From NCBI GenBank assembly GCA_042088665.1, contig JBELMB010000269.1, positions 1 through 5,836 of the forward strand: a stretch of 5,836 nt of DNA. The letters are read 5' to 3'. Position numbers and translations under genes: made by a program. How positions within the stretch are numbered: position 1 is the stretch's first letter; every line of letters starts with the position of its first letter. The notes below the pieces were generated by a model. It was given only the letters and a program-made list of their open reading frames with translations, did not search any database and had not been told where the DNA came from. The stretch is from JBELMB01 sp042088665. Lineage in GTDB: Bacteria; Pseudomonadota; Alphaproteobacteria; Rhodobacterales; Rhodobacteraceae. This document shows positions 1 through 4,023 of the stretch, in pieces.

Positions 1-966
1 GAAGTGGGCCGTGTGAGTGGTCCGGGCCGTCGCGAGATCGGCCACGGCAAGCTCGCGTGGCGCGCGCTTCAGGCGGTTCTGCCAGCCTCGACCGATTTCC
101 CCTACACGATCCGCGTCGTGTCGGAGATCACCGAGTCCAACGGATCGTCCTCCATGGCGTCGGTCTGTGGCGGGTCGCTGTCGATGATGGACGCCGGTGT
201 GCCTCTGAAAGCACCGGTTGCCGGTGTGGCCATGGGGCTCGTGCTTGAGGACGATGGCTCTTATGGCATCCTGTCGGACATCCTTGGCGACGAGGATCAC
301 CTCGGCGACATGGATTTCAAGGTTGCCGGCACCGAGAACGGCATCACCTCGCTGCAGATGGACATCAAGGTTGCGGGCATCACGCCCGAGATCATGAAGA
401 CTGCTCTGGCTCAGGCCAAGGAAGGTCGCCTGCACATCCTGAGCGAGATGTCCAAGGCGATCACGTCCGCAGGTGAGTTCAGCGTGCACGCGCCGCGCAT
501 CGAGACCATGCAGATCCCGACCGACAAGATCCGTGAAGTCATCGGATCCGGTGGCAAGGTCATCCGCGAGATCGTGGAAACCTCTGGTGCGAAGGTCGAC
601 ATCAACGACGACGGCATCATCAAGATCGCCTCGCCCGATGGCGAAAGCATCCAGAAGGCCTATGACATGATCTATTCGATCGTGGCAGAGCCGGAGGAGG
701 GCAAGGTCTACAAAGGCAAGGTCGTGAAGATCGTCGATTTCGGCGCCTTCGTGAACTTCTTTGGCAAGCGCGACGGGCTGGTCCACGTCTCCCAGATCGA
801 GAACCGCCGCCTGAACCATCCTTCGGACGTGTTGAAGGAAGGTCAGGAAGTGTTCGTGAAACTGCTGGGCTTTGATGATCGCGGCAAGGTGCGTCTGGCG
901 ATGAAGATGGTTGACCAGACTTCGGGCGAAGAACTCGCCAAGGAACAGGAAGCGCAGGCCGACTGA
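1..966 (+). CDS. pnp: Polyribonucleotide nucleotidyltransferase (PNPase), C-terminal part, cut by left edge
   Basis: The reading frame is open from base 1 and encodes the last 321 residues of PNPase, about 45% of the usual ~710. The enzyme degrades RNA 3'-to-5' by phosphorolysis and is a core part of the cytoplasmic RNA-decay machinery. Visible in order: the second RNase PH-like domain with the motif GRREIGHGKLA near its start, the phosphate-binding GSSSMASVCGGS stretch (bases about 142-180) and the acidic catalytic motif DEDHLGDMDFK (about 286-322). Then come a KH domain with the VIGSGGKVI loop (about 538-566) and an S1 domain (KGKVVKIVDFGAFVNF ... DGLVHVSQI, about 712-805). Domain order and stop position are normal and nothing is missing at the C-terminus. 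A GTG at 4 is internal to the protein, not a start. A palindromic repeat and an intrinsic terminator follow at once, so pnp ends its transcription unit here. Confidence 0.97.
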   Translation, partial: EVGRVSGPGRREIGHGKLAWRALQAVLPASTDFPYTIRVVSEITESNGSSSMASVCGGSLSMMDAGVPLKAPVAGVAMGLVLEDDGSYGILSDILGDEDHLGDMDFKVAGTENGITSLQMDIKVAGITPEIMKTALAQAKEGRLHILSEMSKAITSAGEFSVHAPRIETMQIPTDKIREVIGSGGKVIREIVETSGAKVDINDDGIIKIASPDGESIQKAYDMIYSIVAEPEEGKVYKGKVVKIVDFGAFVNFFGKRDGLVHVSQIENRRLNHPSDVLKEGQEVFVKLLGFDDRGKVRLAMKMVDQTSGEELAKEQEAQAD

Positions 967-975
967 GGCAGCGCA

Positions 976-999
976 GGCGCGGGGTCAACCCCGCGCTAC
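976..999 (+). repeat. Palindromic intergenic repeat, copy 1 (after pnp)
   Basis: A perfect 8-bp stem, GCGCGGGG (977-984), with loop TCAA and CCCCGCGC (989-996), begins 10 bases after the pnp stop. The 24 bases 976-999, including an asymmetric CTAC at the right end, recur exactly at 5117-5140. Two identical 24-mers in 5.8 kb are not expected by chance. Both copies sit just after a + strand stop codon in the same orientation, so this looks like a REP-like element that folds in the mRNA 3' end. No T tract follows directly, so by itself it is not a canonical terminator. Confidence 0.85.
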
Positions 1000-1010
1000 A
1001 TCCTGTTGCA

Positions 1011-1041
1011 CGGGCGTCCCGGGTCGGGTCGCCCGTTTTTT
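1011..1041 (+). terminator. Intrinsic terminator of pnp
   Basis: CGGGCG (1011-1016) pairs with CGCCCG (1030-1035), and six T follow directly (1036-1041). The 13-base loop holds further G/C bases that could pair internally. It lies 45 bases after the pnp stop and is the strongest + strand terminator in the window. Confidence 0.85.
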
Positions 1042-1049
1042 GTTGCGCT

Positions 1050-1068
1050 GACGGCGTGCGGCGCCGTC
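1050..1068. other. Hairpin-forming inverted repeat between pnp and the PepSY gene
   Basis: GACGGCG (1050-1056), five-base loop, CGCCGTC (1062-1068). There is no T tract, so it is not a clear terminator. It sits just beyond the pnp terminator and upstream of the promoter region expected for the next gene. Between 1069 and 1225 two smaller dyads are visible: CTTGG-T-CCAAG at 1113-1123 and CATCGC-N6-GCGATG at 1184-1201. The second lies just before the ribosome binding site of the PepSY gene. Their function is unknown. Confidence 0.4.
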
Positions 1069-1225
1069 TCTGGGCGCGCGCAATGGCCCCGGATGGGGGA
1101 ATTGTCATAAACCTTGGTCCAAGATGCGGGGATTCAACCCTTTTTCCAATGGGGGCGGGGGCCTGCCGTTGCCATCTGCCGTTCATCGCAACACCGCGAT
1201 GGATGAAACGCAGGAAAGACTTCCC

Positions 1226-1567
1226 ATGACCAATGACATGTTCAAACTGGCTTCGCTGACCGCTCTGGTTGCTTTTGTTCCGGCACTGGCGCTTGCGCAA
1301 CTGTCGCTTGGCGACACTGTTGGCACCGACATGGCTGAGATCACGTCGGCGCTGGAGGCCCAGGGGGCCGAGGTGCTGGAGATCGAGAACGAAGACGGGG
1401 TTATCGAGGTTGAATACGTGCTGGAAGGCACAGAGTATGAAGCCGAGATCGACTCCGCCAGCGGCGCGGTGGTCGCCGTGGAACTGGAAGAGGCCGACGA
1501 TGCCGAGGATGACGACGACGAGGACGAAGACGAGGACGACAAGGACGGCGACCGCGACGCTGGCTGA
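1226..1567 (+). CDS. Exported PepSY-like protein with hyperacidic C-terminal tail
   Basis: A 113-residue protein. Residues 1-24 form a signal peptide: a lysine, a hydrophobic core (LASLTALVAFVPALAL) and an ALA|Q cleavage site, so it should be periplasmic. Residues about 34-87 resemble one PepSY repeat: a helix (DMAEITSALEAQGAEVLEIE) followed by strands (VIEVEYVLEGTEYEAEID) and the characteristic D-x-x-S-G-x-V-V turn. Residues 86-111 are acidic at 20 of 26 positions, with twelve consecutive Asp/Glu (94-105), which may bind divalent cations. The start at 1226 is chosen because AGGAAAG (1212-1218) is correctly spaced and the signal peptide begins there. The in-frame ATG at 1124 would add a 34-residue extension with no signal character. 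The membrane HTH gene follows 48 bases later, probably co-transcribed. PepSY domains are often linked to peptidase inhibition or sensing, but the role here is not known. Confidence 0.85.
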   Translation: MTNDMFKLASLTALVAFVPALALAQLSLGDTVGTDMAEITSALEAQGAEVLEIENEDGVIEVEYVLEGTEYEAEIDSASGAVVAVELEEADDAEDDDDEDEDEDDKDGDRDAG

Positions 1568-1615
1568 CCGTGATGTCGTGACCCCGGTCCTGTTCCGGGC
1601 CGGGGAGGGGGGCGC

Positions 1616-2116
1616 ATGAGGCTGCGCTCCCCTGCCTTGCTCTGGACGTTGTTGTCGATGCAGGCGGTCTGCACGTTCTTCTTTGTGGCGGATGCCGCGG
1701 CGGACCTCTTGAGCCCCGGTGAGACGGATCCATTCTGGGCGCAGGCCTTTGAGTACCTGATGACACTGACCCTTGTGGGCAGTCTGGTTGCGACGGCCCT
1801 CAGTCTTCGGGCGGTCATGGCGCGGCAACGCCATTTGCAGCAACAGCTTGACGCGGCCTCCGGTGCGTTTGAGGCGGTGCTGGACAAGCAATTCGCCGAA
1901 TGGGGGCTGACGGTCTCTGAGGCGGATGTGGCGCGTCTGGCGATCAAGGGGCTGAGCGTGGCCGAGATGGCGCAGCTGCGCGGCTCGAAGGAGGGGACGA
2001 TCAAGGCTCAATCCGCCGCGGTCTATCGCAAGGCCGGTGTAAAAGGGCGGCTACAGCTGATCAGCCTCTTTGTGGAGGAAATCATGGCCGAGCCGATGGT
2101 GGCGCCCGCCCGTTGA
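1616..2116 (+). CDS. Membrane-anchored LuxR-type helix-turn-helix regulator
   Basis: A 166-residue protein. Residues about 7-27 and 44-66 are two hydrophobic segments (LLWTLLSMQAVCTFFFV; FEYLMTLTLVGSLVATALSL) separated by a short acidic loop (SPGETDPFW). A Q/R-rich probable coiled coil follows (67-90). Residues about 98-158 form a LuxR/GerE-type HTH: LTVSEADVARLAIKGLSVAEMAQ, recognition helix region SKEGTIKAQSAAVYRKAG, then VKGRLQLISLFVEEI. The layout fits a one-component regulator held at the inner membrane with its DNA-binding domain in the cytoplasm. There is no receiver or autoinducer domain. The start at 1616 has a G-rich ribosome binding site (1602-1610). It lies 48 bases after the exported PepSY-like gene with no terminator between, so the two are probably an operon. 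Target genes and signal cannot be read from the sequence. Confidence 0.85.
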   Translation: MRLRSPALLWTLLSMQAVCTFFFVADAAADLLSPGETDPFWAQAFEYLMTLTLVGSLVATALSLRAVMARQRHLQQQLDAASGAFEAVLDKQFAEWGLTVSEADVARLAIKGLSVAEMAQLRGSKEGTIKAQSAAVYRKAGVKGRLQLISLFVEEIMAEPMVAPAR

Positions 2117-2202
2117 CCGGATGTTTACCCTGTTGCGGGTAAGATGAAGGCACCAAAAGGCGGATCATGGTTGCGCTCCCTTTACTCACGGGATGATCCG
2201 GG

Positions 2203-2240
2203 GGGCTCCAGCGGGCAATGCTGGGGCCCTATTTTCTTGG
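2203..2240 (+). terminator. Possible intrinsic terminator of the PepSY/HTH unit
   Basis: GGGCTCCAGC (2203-2212) pairs with GCTGGGGCCC (2220-2229) as a 10-bp stem with one G-U pair and a 7-base loop. It is followed by TATTTTCTT (2230-2238), a broken T tract. It lies 86 bases after the HTH stop, a plausible but somewhat distant place for the end of that transcript. Confidence 0.5.
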
Positions 2241-2435
2241 GAATTTCTTGGGAATACTCGCTCTGCCCCGTGTCATCCCGCTGCGCGCTGTCGAATGATC
2301 GCTGCGCTGGTCAAAGGGGCGGGCCTTTGCGCCATGCAAAGATCGTGGTTGCGCGCAGGTCAAGACGATCAGGCGGTCGGCCAGACGTCTGTGCGCAGGT
2401 CCATGTCGCCCCGAGGGGGCGGAATTGCAGGTGGG

Positions 2436-2571
2436 CCAGAGACCTGAGCCAACCAGAGACCTGAGCCAACCAGAGACCTGAGCCAACCAGAGACCTGAGC
2501 CAACCAGAGACCTCAGCCAACCAGAGACCTAAGCCAGCCAGAGACCCAAACCAGCCAGAACTTTGAGCGGG
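2436..2571. repeat. Tandem array of 17-bp direct repeats
   Basis: The unit CCAGAGACCTGAGCCAA is repeated head to tail. Units at 2436, 2453, 2470 and 2487 are identical. The unit at 2504 has one change and the one at 2521 has two. The unit at 2538 is more diverged, and a partial, decayed unit starts at 2555. Seventeen is not a multiple of three and there is no gene here, so it is not a protein repeat. Units have no spacers and no internal palindrome, so it is not a CRISPR array. Divergence grows toward the VOC gene, consistent with recent expansion at the left end by slippage. The size is within the iteron range, but no replication gene is nearby. Confidence 0.95.
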
Positions 2572-2588
2572 TCATAATTGCAGGCAGG

Positions 2589-2954
2589 TCAGGGCGCCGC
2601 GGGCTGCCATAGCTCGATCGGGTTGCCCTCCGGGTCCGCAATCCGGGCAAAAGCGCCGAGGCCGTCCATGGTCTGGCGGTGCGAATGGCCGATGCCGGCG
2701 TCCTGCAATTGCGTCAGAAGCGCCTCCAGGTCGTCTACCCGGAAGTTCAGCATCACCCTGTGCTCGGCGGGGAAATAGCTGCTGTCCTCCGGGAAAGGCG
2801 TGAACACGGTCACCCCGCCTTCGCTGATCCAGGGGGGTGTTTCCATGCTGGTCGGGGCCGGGTTGATGCCCAGATGTGTGGCATACCATTGCGTCAACGC
2901 CTCCGGGTTCCTGGCGCGAAAGAACACGCCCCCGATACCAAGTGCCTTTGCCAT
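2589..2954 (-). CDS. VOC family (glyoxalase/bleomycin-resistance fold) protein
   Basis: A 121-residue cytoplasmic protein with the two-module VOC fold. The first module starts IGGVFFRARNPEALTQWYATHLGI (residues 7-30). The second contains HRVMLNFRVDDLEALLTQLQDAGI (65-88) and ends with the hallmark ARIADPEGNPIELWQP (103-118). Glu114 is at the usual C-terminal metal-ligand place, and His65 may be another ligand. VOC proteins of this size usually act as dimers in metal-dependent lyase, dioxygenase or resistance chemistry, but no substrate can be assigned. I chose the ATG whose first base is 2954 because GGGGGA lies just upstream on that strand. An alternative ATG at 2966 adds MGDE. An intrinsic terminator lies only about 35 bases upstream of the start, so the promoter must be very close or the gene depends on read-through. 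Confidence 0.88.
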   Translation of the reverse strand: MAKALGIGGVFFRARNPEALTQWYATHLGINPAPTSMETPPWISEGGVTVFTPFPEDSSYFPAEHRVMLNFRVDDLEALLTQLQDAGIGHSHRQTMDGLGAFARIADPEGNPIELWQPAAP

Positions 2955-2989
2955 CTCGTCCCCCATATCTGCCAAGACCAGAGTGGCAC

Positions 2990-3015
2990 AAAAAAAGACC
3001 CGGGCAAAGCCCGGG
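2990..3015 (-). terminator. Strong intrinsic terminator on the minus strand
   Basis: Read on the minus strand, CCCGGGC (3015-3009), loop TTT, GCCCGGG (3005-2999), then TC and seven T (2996-2990). It ends transcripts running leftward from the region around the assembly gap. The response regulator ends 167 bases upstream, so it could serve that gene, but a promoter-like FNR site lies between them. It could also act as an attenuator in the leader of the VOC gene. Confidence 0.88.
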
Positions 3016-3045
3016 CCAGTCCAACAGGGAGGTGCATATGATAAC

Positions 3046-3055
3046 NNNNNNNNNN
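3046..3055. other. Assembly gap (ten N)
   Basis: Ten undetermined bases between contigs or reads. The true length may not be ten. No gene frame can be trusted across it, and it lies inside the putative small RNA unit. Confidence 0.98.
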
Positions 3056-3077
3056 ATGCGACGGGAACTGATAGGGA

Positions 3078-3096
3078 CCTGTCTAAAGGTGACAGG
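3078..3096. promoter_or_regulatory. Dyad CCTGTC-N7-GACAGG, possible operator
   Basis: CCTGTC (3078-3083) and GACAGG (3091-3096) are perfect inverted repeats around a 7-base centre. On the minus strand the centre contains TTTAGA (3087-3082), the best -10 candidate for a promoter activated by the adjacent FNR box. A protein bound here would therefore cover the -10 region. The binding protein is unknown. Confidence 0.4.
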
Positions 3097-3107
3097 GCGA
3101 TGCGACT

Positions 3108-3121
3108 TTGATCTGAGTCAA
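3108..3121. promoter_or_regulatory. FNR/FnrL-type binding site
   Basis: TTGAT-CTGA-GTCAA matches the FNR consensus TTGAT-N4-ATCAA at nine of ten positions, and the symmetry extends to CTTTGAT...GTCAAAG (3106-3123). It lies in the intergenic region between the response regulator stop and the gap. Distance to a weak -10 (TTTAGA, 3087-3082) fits a class II activated promoter directed leftward. At equal base frequencies such a near match is expected about 0.2 times in the window by chance, so its intergenic position and spacing matter. Confidence 0.6.
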
Positions 3122-3161
3122 AGGCGTCTGCGACAATTGCTTCCAATCTGGATATGTTTGC

Positions 3162-3175
3162 GCAATCAGGATTGC
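3162..3175. other. Palindrome beside the response regulator stop
   Basis: GCAATC-AG-GATTGC is a perfect inverted repeat with a two-base centre, 7 bases beyond the response regulator stop. There is no T tract on the minus side, so it is not a clear terminator. It may be an mRNA 3' hairpin or a protein site. Confidence 0.4.
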
Positions 3176-3181
3176 AAGTGG

Positions 3182-3868
3182 TCACGACACCAGTCGGTAG
3201 CCTCCGGATTCGGTCACAAGCAGCCGCGCGTTCGAGGGGTCGGGCTCGATCTTCTGGCGCAGGCGATAGATGTGGGTTTCCAGCGTGTGGGTGGTGACCC
3301 CGGCGTTGTAGCCCCAGACCTCGTGCAGGAGCGTGTCGCGCGGCACCACGCCGTCGGTGGACCGGTAGAGGAACTTCAGGATGTTGGTTTCCTTCTCGGT
3401 CAGGCGGATCTTGCGATTGTCGTCGGTCTCCAGCATCTTCATCGCGGGCTTGAAGGTGTAGGGCCCCACGGTGAAAACGGCGTCTTCGCTTTGCTCATGC
3501 TGACGCAGCTGGGCGCGGATGCGGGCGAGAAGGACGGGGAACTTGAACGGCTTGGTCACGTAGTCATTGGCGCCGGCATCCAGCCCGAGGATCGTGTCGG
3601 CATCGCTGTCGTGGCCTGTGAGCATGATGATCGGGGATTTGACACCCTGCTTGCGCATCAACCGGCACAACTCACGGCCGTCTGTGTCGGGCAGGCCAAC
3701 GTCGAGAATGACGAGGTCATAGATCTGTTCCTTGACACGGCTCATGGCGCCGGCACCGTTCTCGGCTTCGAAAACTTCGAAATCCTCGGTCATGATGAGT
3801 TGCTCTGCCAGTGCCTCGCGCAGGTCGTCGTCGTCGTCGACCAAAAGGATGTTTCTCAGTTGCGCCAT
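3182..3868 (-). CDS. OmpR/PhoB-family two-component response regulator
   Basis: A 228-residue cytoplasmic transcription factor. The receiver domain (residues about 6-122) has the acidic pocket VDDDDD (10-15), phospho-acceptor Asp56 in DLVILDVGLP, Thr84 in MLTGHD and Lys106 in VTKPFKF. The winged-helix output domain (about 133-228) shows RLTEKETNILKFLYR, the transactivation-loop region DTLLHEVWGYNAGVTTHTLETHIYRLRQKIE and the terminal wing SGGYRLVS. Length and key residues are normal, so it should be phosphorylated by a histidine kinase. The start at 3868 has GGAG at good spacing. A much longer upstream frame on this strand is Pro/Arg-rich shadow of ribA. No histidine kinase gene is adjacent, so its partner is elsewhere. 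It resembles alphaproteobacterial CenR-type regulators of envelope functions, but I am not sure enough to give the symbol. It diverges from ribA across a region with TGTAAC elements that may be its own binding sites. Confidence 0.94.
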   Translation of the reverse strand: MAQLRNILLVDDDDDLREALAEQLIMTEDFEVFEAENGAGAMSRVKEQIYDLVILDVGLPDTDGRELCRLMRKQGVKSPIIMLTGHDSDADTILGLDAGANDYVTKPFKFPVLLARIRAQLRQHEQSEDAVFTVGPYTFKPAMKMLETDDNRKIRLTEKETNILKFLYRSTDGVVPRDTLLHEVWGYNAGVTTHTLETHIYRLRQKIEPDPSNARLLVTESGGYRLVS

Positions 3869-3953
3869 GGTGCGTCTCCCGTGTTGCGTTCGTCGGGATT
3901 TGGCGACAGGGTGCGGCGCTGACAAGAAGTGTGGCACTACTCTCACGGCCTCG

Positions 3954-3999
3954 TGTAACAATGCGCGCTTTGTTACAGGTATGAGCCGGAAATGTAACG
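3954..3999. promoter_or_regulatory. TGTAAC-type inverted/direct repeats between response regulator and ribA
   Basis: TGTAACA (3954-3960), ten bases, then its exact complement TGTTACA (3971-3977), and a third element TGTAACG (3993-3999). They sit in the 155-bp divergent intergenic region where promoters of both genes must lie. OmpR-family regulators commonly bind GTAAC/GTTACA-like half sites, so autoregulation by the neighbouring regulator is a reasonable inference. I see no convincing -35/-10 pair for either gene. Confidence 0.55.
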
Positions 4000-4023
4000 T
4001 GAAACGGGCAACAGGTGGGTGAG

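Larger units (their letters stand above)
2117..2588. other. Gene-free tract between convergent genes
   Basis: These 472 bases separate the stop of the HTH gene (+) from the stop of the VOC gene (-). Short open frames exist on both strands, but their translations are low-complexity and match no family I know, so I call no gene. The tract holds a TTACCC-N6-GGGTAA dyad (2125-2142), a terminator-like hairpin (2203-2240), an 11-bp tandem duplication TTTCTTGGGAA (2233-2243 and 2244-2254) and the 17-bp repeat array (from 2436). A near-repeat GATC-R-TGGTTGCGC occurs at about 2164 and 2341. It could be a degraded gene or accumulated repeats, and the sequence does not decide between them. Confidence 0.6.
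2990..3073 (-). ncRNA. Candidate FNR-controlled small RNA (interrupted by assembly gap)
   Basis: This is inference. An FNR-type box centred at 3114.5 would place a class II (-41.5) transcription start near 3073 on the minus strand. The next feature in that direction is the intrinsic terminator ending at 2990. Excluding uncertainty in the ten N, the RNA would be about 84 nt. The known part has no stop-bounded protein frame between the gap and the terminator. It contains ACCTCCC (3033-3027), a C-rich anti-Shine-Dalgarno-like stretch of the kind used by alphaproteobacterial regulatory RNAs. FnrL-dependent small RNAs such as PcrZ are known in Rhodobacter, but I do not claim homology. The alternative is a small protein gene mostly hidden in the gap. 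Confidence 0.35.

Noticed and set aside
1124..1225. Upstream in-frame ATG giving a longer PepSY-like protein
   Set aside because: It lacks a good ribosome binding site and would bury a clear signal peptide behind a 34-residue low-complexity extension.
620..2011. Long minus-strand open frame of 463 codons opposite pnp and the PepSY/HTH genes
   Set aside because: Its translation is Arg/Pro/Ser-rich shadow sequence, spans an intergenic region and three real genes, and shows no domain.
2144..2464. Plus-strand frame of 106 codons in the gene-free tract
   Set aside because: Composition is irregular, no family is recognised, it runs into the tandem repeats, and there is no convincing ribosome binding site.
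2436..2571. CRISPR array
   Set aside because: The 17-bp units are contiguous with no unique spacers, are not palindromic and have no cas genes nearby.
2436..2571. Plasmid origin iterons
   Set aside because: Unit size fits, but there is no replication initiator gene and the neighbours are chromosomal.
2955..3185. N-terminal extension of the VOC protein across the gap
   Set aside because: It would translate the terminator and the FNR region, and the fold is complete from the ATG at 2954.
2876..3922. Plus-strand frame of 348 codons across the gap and opposite the response regulator
   Set aside because: It depends on the arbitrary ten-N gap length and is antisense to a clear gene.
4015..4023. 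GTG start for ribA
   Set aside because: It overlaps the ribosome binding site that serves the ATG at 4024.
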